This document shows, piece by piece, positions 25,339-33,312 of a stretch of 33,312 bases of DNA. Source of the stretch: Acidobacteriota bacterium (GTDB lineage: Bacteria > Acidobacteriota > Thermoanaerobaculia > Multivoradales > JAHEKO01); assembly GCA_029263375.1 (NCBI GenBank), contig JAJCXP010000313.1, positions 1 through 33,312 on the forward strand. Direction: 5' to 3'. The notes beneath the pieces were generated by a model. It had not been told where the DNA came from and did no database searches. It was given only the letters and a program-made list of their open reading frames with translations. A program made the translations under genes and the position numbers. Positions within the stretch are counted from its first letter, which is position 1. The number at the start of each line of letters is the position of its first letter.

Positions 25339-26950
25339 GGTTCTCGACTGTTTCGTTCGATAGCTCCTGCTGGCCCGGTTCCGCGCGCACGTCCCAACGG
25401 TAGCGACGTAGCGCCTCGGCCAGCCGTCTCAGCGCCTCCGGGCGGTCAGCCGAGACGTCCACCGTCGAGCCCGGATCGCGCTCGAGATCGAACAGCTCGC
25501 TGCGGCGGATCTCGGCGCCCTGAAGCTTGAACGACAGGCAGCGCGTGTCGCCACCCAGGCCCAGCCACATGGGCACGCCGCAGCCGGCGGTCGACAGCAC
25601 CACCCGCCGGCGGCCCGGCCCCGCCGCCAGGTCGAGAGCCAGAGGCTGCCAGCCCGTGCCGACAGTCACTGTCGTCATCGTCTCGCCGTCGACCTCGACG
25701 GTCAGCTCACGCGGCGCGTGGAAGCTCACCACCTGCAGCTCGAGCCGCTCGGCTTCGGTGTCGAGCGCCGCCCGCCGAGTGGCCCAGGTTCCGCCCGGCT
25801 CGCCGAGGACCAGTGCGGTCAGATACTGCAGCGGCCCGGCGTCGGTCGCCTCGATCAGGGTTTTCTGGTTCTCCTGGTCGAAGACCTCGGCGTAGGCATG
25901 GCTTCGGGGCGCCGGATCCGGCTCTCCTCGAAGCAACGGCACCAGGCTCGCGCCTGAGGGCTCGCCGCCCGGGTCGGTCCCGGCCAGTTCGTAGAGCGTC
26001 GGCGCGAGGTCGATGCTCTGGACGAGGTCCGGCACCCGACGACCGCCACGGCCACCGGGAACCACTACCAGTAGCGGCACGTGCAGGGTCTCCGGGTAGA
26101 CCTGCGAGTGTGCGAGCTTGCCGTGCTGCTGAAACTCCTCGCCATGGTCCGAGGTGATGACCAGGGTCACATCGTCCCGCAGACCGAGCGCCTCGAGCTC
26201 GGTCACGAAGCCCTCCAGCGCTCGATCGAGGTAGCGGATCTCGGCGTCGTACTGAGCCCGGTAGAAGGCTACCGTCTCGGGCGGCACCTGATGGCGCCCC
26301 ATGTTGACGTCGCGCAGGAATGAGCCCGAGGAGTCGGTCACCTCCGGAGCCGCCCCCGGCCAGTAGATTCGATCGAACTCGTCTGGAGGCACGTACGGGT
26401 CGTGCACGGCGTAGGTGTGCAGGAACAGGAAGAAGCGGTCTTCGGGACCGACCCCACGCAGAAAGTCGAGTCCGTGATCGAACGTCTGCTCGGCGGAGCG
26501 CGGCCCGGCATCACGGCTCGAGAGGAACTCGTCGAACCCGCGGTCGAAGCCGAAGTCGCGGCTGACGTAGCCCGCCTCGGTGAAGCCGGCGGTCCGAAAC
26601 CCGGCGCGCTGGAACTGCTCAGGCAGGGTCGCGATCTGCGGTGAAAGCACGCTCGACGGCGGATAGACCCCGTGCTCCTGCGGATAGAGGCCGGTGAACA
26701 TCGAAACGTGGGAGACCAGGGTCGACGGGTACTGAACGTAGGCGTTCTCGAACAGGGTGCCGCGCTCGGCCAGTCGATCGAAAAACGGACTGGTGTCGCG
26801 CTCGTTCCCGTAGGCGCCCAGGTGCGGCGCGCTGAGCGTGTCGAGCGAGATCAGGATGTAGCCGCGGGTCGGTGAAGGCGGCGCCTCACTCTGCGCGCAA
26901 GCCACGAGCATGAGCATCGCGGCGAGAGCTACGAACGGCCGGCGGCACAC
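25313..26950 (-). CDS. Sulfatase-fold (alkaline phosphatase superfamily) lipoprotein lacking the formylglycine motif
   Basis: This is a 545-residue exported protein. The signal peptide ends in the lipobox LVACAQ (Cys18). The core resembles sulfatases: ILISLDTLSAPHLGAYG (metal Asp37), FTGLYPQEHGVYP, VITSDHGEEFQQHGKLAHS with the metal-binding Asp-His pair, and a C-terminal region ending ENLKALGYLN, typical of one sulfatase subgroup. At the place of C/S-x-P-x-R the sequence is T77-L-V-S-H81, so no formylglycine can form. Thr as nucleophile is used by phosphodiesterase and phosphotransferase relatives, so the name sulfatase may be wrong in chemistry. Residues about 370-480 form a strand-rich insert. 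The start is GTG with TATAAT 7 bp upstream and no Shine-Dalgarno. Confidence 0.9.
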   Translation of the reverse strand: MCRRPFVALAAMLMLVACAQSEAPPSPTRGYILISLDTLSAPHLGAYGNERDTSPFFDRLAERGTLFENAYVQYPSTLVSHVSMFTGLYPQEHGVYPPSSVLSPQIATLPEQFQRAGFRTAGFTEAGYVSRDFGFDRGFDEFLSSRDAGPRSAEQTFDHGLDFLRGVGPEDRFFLFLHTYAVHDPYVPPDEFDRIYWPGAAPEVTDSSGSFLRDVNMGRHQVPPETVAFYRAQYDAEIRYLDRALEGFVTELEALGLRDDVTLVITSDHGEEFQQHGKLAHSQVYPETLHVPLLVVVPGGRGGRRVPDLVQSIDLAPTLYELAGTDPGGEPSGASLVPLLRGEPDPAPRSHAYAEVFDQENQKTLIEATDAGPLQYLTALVLGEPGGTWATRRAALDTEAERLELQVVSFHAPRELTVEVDGETMTTVTVGTGWQPLALDLAAGPGRRRVVLSTAGCGVPMWLGLGGDTRCLSFKLQGAEIRRSELFDLERDPGSTVDVSADRPEALRRLAEALRRYRWDVRAEPGQQELSNETVENLKALGYLN

Positions 26951-26957
26951 CGCTCGG

Positions 26958-26963
26958 ATTATA
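26958..26963 (-). promoter_or_regulatory. Perfect TATAAT box of the sulfatase-fold gene
   Basis: On the - strand TATAAT ends exactly 7 bp before the GTG at 26950, so the mRNA should begin at the start codon. The box lies in the 18-bp gap after the TIKI-like gene. No good -35 hexamer is seen. AGGAGG-like bases here are on the wrong strand to serve as a Shine-Dalgarno. Confidence 0.6.
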
Positions 26964-26968
26964 GGAGG

Positions 26969-27676
26969 TCAGCGGCCCGCGCGATGCGAGATCAGGTCGC
27001 CCTCCAGCTCGGCCAGGAGATAGTCCGCCTTGCAGCCGTCGGGCCGCACCGCGAACTGTCCGACCGAGCCGTGGGCCGACTCGTAGGCAAGTGTCAGGGA
27101 GTGGTTGCGCGGAAAGGACTCCGCCAGATCGCCCGGATCGGGGTAGCGCATCCCGCCGCCGAAGATCGACAGTTCCGCGTCCGGCTGGCCAGCGTAGAGC
27201 ACGTGCGCGTTGCCCACCAGAACCACCAGCACGGTCTCAGTCCCGCTGCTCAGAGTGGCCGCCATCCGCGCCACCCTCTGGTGCCGCGCGGGAGGATCGA
27301 GCGGCCGGACGGGCGCTCGGGAGTGCGCCAGCAGCTCAGCGAACGCAGGCCCATTGAATCGGCTCGCCAGGCTCCGACACGAGGGCTCGCCCGGATCGCA
27401 GTCGGTGCGGAAACCTTCGACGTACAAAGCGGCGTCGTGACCGCGACCGACCAGACGGTTTACCAGCTCGACAGCCAGACGCTTTGGCGCGCGCGCATCA
27501 TGGCGCTCGCCAACGAAGACGTAGCGGACGCCCTGCCGCTCGATCCGCGTGACGATCACGTCCACTGAGACCGGGTCCCCGGACGACTCACAGGTCATCG
27601 AGGCTTCGACCGGCGCTCCCGCCAGAAGCGCCAGCCCAGTAAGGACGGCACGGTAGCGGCTGATGACTCCCCCCAG
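26969..27676 (-). CDS. Putative TIKI/ChaN-like superfamily protein, probably exported; start uncertain
   Basis: The secure part begins at ATG 27598 (209 residues). It has VFVGERHDARAP near its residue 27 and VLVGNAHVLYAG near 128, the GExH and GxxH pair of the TIKI/TraB/ChaN/EreA-like superfamily, and ALYVEGF between them. Such proteins are metal- or heme-binding hydrolase-like folds. Upstream of that ATG the frame stays open for 26 codons reading VISRYRAVLTGLALLAGAPV, a convincing signal peptide, but the only near-standard start is CTG at 27676; no ATG, GTG or TTG is available. I therefore annotate from 27676 with the start flagged as uncertain. Three or more Cys pairs (CDPGEPSC) fit an exported protein. 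It precedes the sulfatase-fold gene on the same strand. Confidence 0.6.
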   Translation of the reverse strand: MGGVISRYRAVLTGLALLAGAPVEASMTCESSGDPVSVDVIVTRIERQGVRYVFVGERHDARAPKRLAVELVNRLVGRGHDAALYVEGFRTDCDPGEPSCRSLASRFNGPAFAELLAHSRAPVRPLDPPARHQRVARMAATLSSGTETVLVVLVGNAHVLYAGQPDAELSIFGGGMRYPDPGDLAESFPRNHSLTLAYESAHGSVGQFAVRPDGCKADYLLAELEGDLISHRAGR

Positions 27677-27867
27677 AGAACAGCGTCACCAGTATGGCCG
27701 GTCGGCGCCACGGGGTCCATGCAGCGCGTCACTAAACGTTCTTCGAAATCTTGGGGAACCGGGAATTCTTTCCCGCTTCGGGCAGCGCGCAACCTGGGTC
27801 CCGTCGGGGTCGGTACGGCCTCGAAGATCCCTTTGGAAACAGGTCTTTACAGACGGCCTCTGAGCTG
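27677..27867. other. Intergenic region with inverted repeat and shared 11-mer
   Basis: Nothing here codes convincingly. It holds ACTAAACGTTC at 27731-27741 (also at 24138-24148) and the hairpin CGGGAA-TTCT-TTCCCG at 27760-27775. Either may belong to the promoter of the - strand TIKI-like gene or of the + strand small secreted protein. Confidence 0.3.
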
Positions 27868-27882
27868 TGGCACACGCCTTGC
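27868..27882 (+). promoter_or_regulatory. Sigma-54 (RpoN) promoter
   Basis: TGGCAC-ACGCC-TTGC is an exact match to the -24/-12 consensus TGGCAC-N5-TTGC, with GG and GC exactly 10 bp apart. A start point near 27893 would give a leader of about 75 nt to the ATG at 27968. It is on the same strand as the small secreted protein and within an intergenic region. An activator of the NtrC type would be needed; none is in the window. Confidence 0.72.
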
Positions 27883-27967
27883 CCTGCTCGAGAGGTTCGG
27901 AAGCAACTCTGATGACTGCCGCTCTCGACGTCGAGAGCCCGGCAACAACAACAGAAGGAGGAAGACC

Positions 27968-28276
27968 ATGAAACGGAGCTTCAGAGGTATCTCGGTAGTG
28001 CTCGCGCTGGTGGCCCTCGCGGTCGGTTCGATCGGTATGTCTACCGCCCAGGAGAGCGAGGCGGAATCGAGCGACGTTACGCTCGCCGGTCTGCTGGCGA
28101 TGGACGATGAGGGCGGCTACGTCCTGGTCGAGGGAGAGAGCGGCGAAGAGATCACGCTCGAAGGCGAGGGCCTGGCCGACTACGTCGACTCGACGGTCGA
28201 AGTCACCGGCGGATGGGCGACGGACGACGAAGACAACCACTACTTCTACGTCGCTGGCATCGAGCGCGTCGAGTAA
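27968..28276 (+). CDS. Small secreted acidic protein, DUF5818-like
   Basis: This is a 102-residue protein with a clear signal peptide (MKRSFRGISVVLALVALAVG, cleavage near STAQ-ES). The mature part of about 74 residues is very acidic and strand-rich: GYVLVEGESGEEITLEGEGL, YVDSTVEVTGGW and NHYFYVAGIERVE. This layout resembles DUF5818 proteins, small OB-like exported proteins common in Acidobacteriota, of unknown function. The ATG follows a strong AGGAGG at 27956-27961. Expression is predicted to come from the sigma-54 promoter at 27868-27882, and a strong stem-loop follows the gene, so it looks like a single-gene transcript. Confidence 0.85.
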   Translation: MKRSFRGISVVLALVALAVGSIGMSTAQESEAESSDVTLAGLLAMDDEGGYVLVEGESGEEITLEGEGLADYVDSTVEVTGGWATDDEDNHYFYVAGIERVE

Positions 28277-28307
28277 GCAGCGACCCTCACAAGTTCGCAT
28301 CCAATCC

Positions 28308-28342
28308 GCAAGGGCCCCTACCCACTCGGCGGGGGCCCTTGC
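28308..28342 (+). terminator. Strong stem-loop after the small secreted protein gene
   Basis: GCAAGGGCCCC and GGGGCCCTTGC pair perfectly over 11 bp around a 13-nt loop. There is no U tract after it, so it is either a factor-dependent terminator or an mRNA-stabilising hairpin. The rest of the 257-bp gap to the next gene shows no gene that I can support. Confidence 0.6.
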
Positions 28343-28521
28343 GATAGCCACACTCCCAGCAGCGATCCAGCCGTTACCGCAGACGAAGCGGAGCGTCGCG
28401 GCGGGAAGTGCGCGCGGCCGGGAGCACACCGAAGCCACCATTGGCGGAACGGCCCTCGCCTGATCGCGGCATGGATTCGCCCGTTGGCTGCAGGCGACAG
28501 GCTACCGGACCACAAGCCTCG

Positions 28522-28527
28522 TAGGCT
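28522..28527 (+). promoter_or_regulatory. Possible -10 box of the small PD40 gene
   Basis: TAGGCT ends 6 bp before the ATG at 28534. There is no Shine-Dalgarno and no clear -35. It follows the leaderless pattern seen at other genes here. Confidence 0.3.
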
Positions 28528-28533
28528 CTAGGC

Positions 28534-28836
28534 ATGCGAACCGACAAACTCGGCCGCACGCTGTTTCTCGCGGTCGTCCTCATCCGGGCGGCCGCCCTCC
28601 CTGCGGCGGAGCCAGAGCTCTCCAGTGAGCTTCATCCGCACTGGAGCCCGGACGGCAATCGGATCGTCTTCGAGTCGAATCGAGCGGGGAGCGCAGACAT
28701 CTACACGATGGATCTCGCCACCGGCGAGATCCGACAACTCACCGTCTCATCGGGAATTCCCAACCGGTTCGGGATGGAGCCCGCCGACCGGTTCGACGGC
28801 AACGGGTTTCGAGTAGCGAAGTCGCTCGACCGCTAG
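28534..28836 (+). pseudogene. Small exported PD40 (TolB-like) fragment joined to a formylglycine-enzyme-like tail
   Basis: This 100-residue reading frame has a signal-like N-terminus (LFLAVVLIRAAALPAAEPEL) and then a single PD40 beta-propeller unit, HWSPDGNRIVFESNRAGSAD followed by IYTMDLATGEIRQLT. PD40 proteins normally have many such blades, so one blade cannot form a propeller. The last 22 or so residues, with PADRFDGNGFRVAKSLDR, look instead like the C-terminal end of formylglycine-generating-enzyme-like proteins (GFRVA). The simplest reading is an in-frame deletion remnant joining the start of one gene to the end of another. It could also be a small functional protein; the frame is intact and has a possible leaderless promoter. 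Confidence 0.5.
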
Positions 28837-28894
28837 GCGCCAGCCACCCGTCGCGACCAGGCGCGCTGGAGCGTCCACCGACCAGGGCACCCTA

Positions 28895-28923
28895 TTGACA
28901 GGTTGCGCAGGACATACTATCCT
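28895..28923 (+). promoter_or_regulatory. Sigma-70-type promoter of the ArsR-methyltransferase/ahcY operon
   Basis: TTGACA (28895-28900, perfect -35), a 17-bp spacer, then TATCCT (28918-28923, -10). This is the best housekeeping promoter in the window. It rules out translation starts upstream of about 28930. Only 9 bp separate the -10 box from the ATG at 28933, so the mRNA has almost no leader. Confidence 0.8.
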
Positions 28924-28937
28924 TTCATCCGGATGAA
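28924..28937. promoter_or_regulatory. Palindromic operator over the transcription and translation start
   Basis: TTCATCC-GGATGAA is a perfect 14-bp palindrome. Counting outward, one mismatch and then two more matching pairs extend it to 20 bp (28921-28940). It begins right after the -10 box and covers the ATG, an ideal position for repression by the ArsR-type protein encoded there. Confidence 0.65.
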
Positions 28938-29937
28938 GGGATTCAACAAAGCCGCAAAGGCAGCCGCGAACCCGGGAAGCCCTGCGATTCTCGGCCGCCT
29001 CTCGGCGCTCGCGGACCCGATCCGCTGCCGCGCGCTGCTGCTCCTGAGCAGTCAGGAGCTGACGGTGTCCGAGATCTGTGCGGTCCTTCAGCTTCCTCAG
29101 TCAACGGTCAGCCGCCATCTCAAGGTGCTGGCCGACGACGGCTGGATCGCCGTTCGGCCCGAGGGCACGAGCCGCTTCTATTCCGCGGCCGTGGACGAGA
29201 GCGATCCGATGGCGCACCGGTTGTGGGATCTGGTCGGAGACGAGATGGCGGGCAGCCCGGCCGCCGAACAGGACCAGTTGCGCCTCGAGTCGATCCTCTC
29301 CCGACGGCGCTCGCGCTCGCTCGAGTTCTTCTCCTCGGCCGCCGAGGAGTGGGCCGGGCTCAGACGCGAGCTTTTCGGTACCCAGTTCGACCTCGGCGCG
29401 CTGCCCGCGTTGCTCGACGACGACTGGACGGTCGGCGATCTCGGCTGCGGTACCGGCGCGGTGACCGAGAGTCTGGCGCCGTTCGTGAGCAAGGTGATCG
29501 CGATCGATGCCTCCGCGCCAATGCTCGAGGCGGCACGCCAGCGACTGTCGACCCAGCATAACGTCGAGCTCCGAGAGGGCGAGCTCGAGCGGCTGCCGGT
29601 CGCCGACGGGGAGCTCGACGCCGCCACCCTGATGCTGGTCCTCCACCACTCGGCCGATCCGCAGATCGTCCTGACCGAGTCCGCCCGCGCGCTGAGACCC
29701 GGCGGTCGGCTGCTGCTGGTCGACATGCTCCCCCACGACCGCGACGAGTACCGCAAGCAGATGGGGCACGTCTGGCTGGGCTTCAGCGAGGAGCAGGTCG
29801 TCGAGCTGCTCACCGCAGCGGGCTTCGAGCGCCTGCGCTTCCGTCCGCTACCCCCCGACCCCGACGCCAAGGGACCGACACTGTTCGTCGTCGGCGCCCG
29901 TAAGAAACCGACACCCTCGCAACCGCGAACAAGATAG
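28933..29937 (+). CDS. ArsR-family regulator fused to SAM-dependent methyltransferase (SahR-like)
   Basis: This is a 334-residue protein. Residues about 20-85 are a winged helix: [20 protein letters not shown] and [19 protein letters not shown]. It lacks the CxC metal-binding motif of metal-sensing ArsR members. Residues about 140-325 are a class I methyltransferase domain with motif [10 protein letters not shown] near 170 and [15 protein letters not shown] after it. ATG 28933 is chosen because the 10 in-frame codons before it lie inside the promoter. ArsR regulators next to adenosylhomocysteinase genes (SahR family) respond to S-adenosylhomocysteine; here the methyltransferase domain may serve as the SAM/SAH-binding part. 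It precedes ahcY by 37 bp and likely controls both through the operator over its start. Confidence 0.9.
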   Translation: MKGFNKAAKAAANPGSPAILGRLSALADPIRCRALLLLSSQELTVSEICAVLQLPQSTVSRHLKVLADDGWIAVRPEGTSRFYSAAVDESDPMAHRLWDLVGDEMAGSPAAEQDQLRLESILSRRRSRSLEFFSSAAEEWAGLRRELFGTQFDLGALPALLDDDWTVGDLGCGTGAVTESLAPFVSKVIAIDASAPMLEAARQRLSTQHNVELREGELERLPVADGELDAATLMLVLHHSADPQIVLTESARALRPGGRLLLVDMLPHDRDEYRKQMGHVWLGFSEEQVVELLTAAGFERLRFRPLPPDPDAKGPTLFVVGARKKPTPSQPRTR

Positions 29938-29974
29938 AGACCCGCAGTCGAACTCACCAAGGAGAGAAACGATC

Positions 29975-31456
<1,482 letters not shown>

Positions 31457-31492
31457 GTCCGGTCGTAGGACCGGCGCAGCGAATCTTCGCGA

Positions 31493-31520
31493 GGGCAGAG
31501 CCTGCAGGCTCTGCCCTTTT
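31493..31520 (+). terminator. Intrinsic terminator of ahcY
   Basis: GGGCAGAGCC-TGCA-GGCTCTGCCC is a perfect 10-bp stem with a 4-nt loop, followed by TTTTCTTC. It ends the + strand operon 6 bp before the stop of the convergent DUF1611 gene. Confidence 0.93.
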
Positions 31521-31526
31521 CTTCGT

Positions 31527-32687
31527 TCAGCGACCGGCTGCGGGCGTCTCGGGGAGCCCAGCCAGCGACTCGGCGACCGCCGCGTACAGCCGCCTGGCAC
31601 CCGAGGCCGCGCCCGAGTCGTCCAGAACATCGATCGCCGCGATCCCGGTCTCCGCCGTGATCGCGGCACACAGCGCCGGCATCTCGGCGGCGTCGGCCCC
31701 TTCGCGGCTGACCGTGATCGCCGCGATCGGCGCGCGCGACATGCCGCGCAGCGCCTCGAGCTGCCGCGCCAGCGGATCGATCGGATAGCCCGGGCAGCCG
31801 TCGTACTCGGCGCGGCCCGGGGCGTGCTGCAGCACGATCGAGTGTGGACGAGCGGCCAGCAGCAGCTCCTGACCGCCGAAGTACCCGGGGCTCAAGAGTC
31901 CGCCCTGCCCTTCGAGAACCAGCACATCCGGCCGGCGCTCGTGCCAGGCCGACCAGACGGCATGCTCGATCTCACCGGGAACAAAATCGTAGATCAGCGC
32001 GTCGAGCGGCACGCAGAACTCGGCGCCCTGAAGCCAGGCGGTCTGGCCGGTGCCGACCAACTCGACACTACGCCCGCGCCGGCGTAGCTCGTCCACCAGG
32101 AGCCAGGCGGTGGTGCGCTTGCCGATCGCGGAATCAACGCCCAGGATCGCCACCCGAGTCGACGTCACCTGCTCGATCTTGCCGCTGAAGCGGTGCAGGG
32201 CCGAGCGTTCCGGTGCGCGCCGGACGTCGACCAGCTCGACGCCGTTCTCGGCCGCGAGCGCCACCAGCCGGCGGTCGTCGCCGAGCAGCTCGTGCAGGCC
32301 GCAATGTACGTGCAAGCCATGGGCGAGCGACGCCGCCACCACGTCTCGGGCCGCTTGGTCGAGAACGCCGCGAATCGGCGCCAGTCCGATCACCAGGTGT
32401 GTAGGTCGGACCCCGTCCGCGGCGACCGCTAGCGCGCTCGCCAGGTCGGCCACGATCGGGATCTCACGACGCCGACCGTCGAGCAGGGTACCGGCGTCGG
32501 CGCCGGAATGGTCCGAGTCGATCACCGCCAGAACACGATAGCGCTGACTGCGGCGGACCAGGCCGTGGGTGGTCTTGCCATCCAGAGCGGCGAAGGCGCC
32601 CTCGCAGTAGATGATCGCGCCGGCGCTTGGTCGGTGTGCGTCAGCAGCCGCGCGCTTGTCGGCCATGTCTCCAGGTAGATCGCTCAT
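31527..32687 (-). CDS. DUF1611 family P-loop protein (DgcN-like)
   Basis: This 386-residue cytoplasmic protein has the two-part DUF1611 structure. The N-terminal Rossmann-like part (about 15-140) contains VLAVIDSDHSGADAG and PTHLVIGLAP. The C-terminal P-loop domain (about 150-380) starts with VAILGVDSAIGKRTTAWLL, a G-x4-GKRT Walker A. SVELVGTGQTAWLQG and VLVLEGQGGLLSPGY are typical. One characterised member, DgcN, is a D-glutamate N-acetyltransferase; family members often stand next to dipeptide or N-acetylamino-acid epimerases, but none is here, so the substrate is open. ATG 32687 is used because the codons upstream lie in AT-rich promoter sequence (TCTATTATATGG). No Shine-Dalgarno is seen, so the mRNA is probably leaderless. 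Confidence 0.87.
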   Translation of the reverse strand: MSDLPGDMADKRAAADAHRPSAGAIIYCEGAFAALDGKTTHGLVRRSQRYRVLAVIDSDHSGADAGTLLDGRRREIPIVADLASALAVAADGVRPTHLVIGLAPIRGVLDQAARDVVAASLAHGLHVHCGLHELLGDDRRLVALAAENGVELVDVRRAPERSALHRFSGKIEQVTSTRVAILGVDSAIGKRTTAWLLVDELRRRGRSVELVGTGQTAWLQGAEFCVPLDALIYDFVPGEIEHAVWSAWHERRPDVLVLEGQGGLLSPGYFGGQELLLAARPHSIVLQHAPGRAEYDGCPGYPIDPLARQLEALRGMSRAPIAAITVSREGADAAEMPALCAAITAETGIAAIDVLDDSGAASGARRLYAAVAESLAGLPETPAAGR

Positions 32688-32690
32688 CCA

Positions 32691-32699
32691 TATAATAGA
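32691..32699. promoter_or_regulatory. AT-rich divergent promoter core
   Basis: On the + strand TATAAT (32691-32696) would serve the kinase gene with a leader of about 50 nt. On the - strand the same bases read TCTATTATA and end a few bases before the ATG at 32687 of the DUF1611 gene. Confidence 0.5.
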
Positions 32700-32752
32700 C
32701 GGGCTCACTCGCGCCTTTCGGCAGATCGTTACTCCCTCTTGCCCAATCCCTG

Positions 32753-33312
32753 ATGATAGGAACCGCCCTCGGGCACTACCAGATTCTCGAACGAATCGGG
32801 AAGGGTGGCATGGGAGAGGTGTTCGTCGCCGAGGACACCAAACTGCACCGGCGGGTGGCCCTCAAGATCCTGCCCAAGAAGTTCTCCGAGAGCCCGTCGC
32901 GCCGTGAGCGGTTCGAGCGCGAAGCGCGCGCCGTTGCGGCTCTCGATCACCCCAACATCGTCACCATCTTCTCGGTCGAGGAGATGGAAGGCGTGCTCTT
33001 CATCACCATGCAGCTGCTCGAGGGCGAGTTGCTCTCGAGCCGTATCCCACCGAACGGCCTCGACATTTCGGAGTTCTTCGAGCTCGCCATGCCGCTCGCC
33101 GATGCGCTTTCCGCCGCCCATCAGAGGGGCGTCACGCACCGCGACATCAAGCCCAGGAACATCCTGATCACCCACGAGGGCACGGTCAAGGTGCTCGACT
33201 TCGGGCTCGCCAAGATGGACGAGGTAGCGGTCACCGACGCAGAGCAGGAGCTCGAGACCCTCGAGCTGACCCAGCCCGGCACGATCATGGGTACGGCCGC
33301 CTACATGTCGCC
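32753..33312 (+). CDS. Serine/threonine protein kinase (3' truncated by window end)
   Basis: The frame starts at ATG 32753 and runs off the window; 186 codons are visible. It is a Hanks-type kinase of the bacterial Pkn group: GHYQILERIGKGGMGEVF (glycine loop near 15), RVALKIL (ATP-binding Lys), HPNIVTIFSVEE, THRDIKPRNIL (catalytic HRD), VKVLDFGLAKMDE (DFG) and GTIMGTAAYMS in the activation segment. It phosphorylates Ser/Thr in target proteins. In Acidobacteriota such kinases often continue into a membrane helix and a TPR or PD40 propeller, which cannot be checked here. No Shine-Dalgarno is evident. Confidence 0.93.
   Translation, partial: MIGTALGHYQILERIGKGGMGEVFVAEDTKLHRRVALKILPKKFSESPSRRERFEREARAVAALDHPNIVTIFSVEEMEGVLFITMQLLEGELLSSRIPPNGLDISEFFELAMPLADALSAAHQRGVTHRDIKPRNILITHEGTVKVLDFGLAKMDEVAVTDAEQELETLELTQPGTIMGTAAYMS

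Noticed and set aside
28903-28932. Upstream start for the ArsR-methyltransferase gene (10 extra codons)
   Set aside because: These codons fall in the spacer and -10 box of a near-perfect promoter, so they cannot be in the mRNA.
29938-29974. SAH riboswitch upstream of ahcY
   Set aside because: The gap is 37 bp and holds only the Shine-Dalgarno region; it is too short for the known aptamer.

Overview
The window is a continuous stretch of GC-rich (roughly two thirds G+C) bacterial chromosome with dense coding, short intergenic gaps and genes on both strands. I see no insertion sequence, prophage, CRISPR array, tRNA or rRNA. The gene mix (two-component propeller hybrid kinase, serine/threonine kinase, small secreted DUF5818-like protein, many TAT or lipoprotein exports, PD40 fragment) suggests an Acidobacteriota-like organism, for example a Thermoanaerobaculia relative. 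That assignment is an inference from gene content.

Layout. 1-6339 (+): a 5'-truncated hybrid sensor kinase overlaps a receiver-PAS-GGDEF-EAL protein, forming a signalling pair that ends in c-di-GMP. 6357-13078 (-): a large unrecognised exported protein with a barrel-like end, a Nudix hydrolase, an exported exonuclease/endonuclease/phosphatase-fold protein and a concentrative nucleoside transporter. 13142-15024 (+): an amino-acid dehydrogenase and an AAC(3)-family acetyltransferase. 15080-16213: divergent peroxiredoxin and GNAT genes. 16224-22155: a copper module made of a P1B-type ATPase, a TolC-family lipoprotein and a multicopper oxidase, divergent from an ECF sigma factor with a cysteine-rich CorE-like tail. 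22172-23911 (-): a zincin-like peptidase and a sodium-dependent transporter. 24184-27676: a TlpA-like lipoprotein, a sulfatase-fold lipoprotein and a TIKI/ChaN-like protein. 27968-28836 (+): two small exported proteins, one behind a textbook sigma-54 promoter. 28933-31456 (+): an ArsR-methyltransferase fusion followed by adenosylhomocysteinase. 31527-32687 (-): a DUF1611 protein. 32753-end (+): a truncated serine/threonine kinase.

How the genes work together. In the copper block the sigma factor appears to be both sensor and activator. Its own promoter and the copA promoter share a two-part element (GTAAGG, 15 bp, GTC), and all three effector proteins carry His- or Met-rich segments. In the methyl-cycle block the ArsR-type regulator has a perfect 14-bp palindrome between its -10 box and its start codon, with the S-adenosylhomocysteine-degrading enzyme directly downstream.

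Several genes without a Shine-Dalgarno have a -10-like hexamer 6-9 bp before the start codon (13142, 15586, 26950, 28534, 28933, 32687). This points to frequent leaderless transcription and was used to correct start sites.
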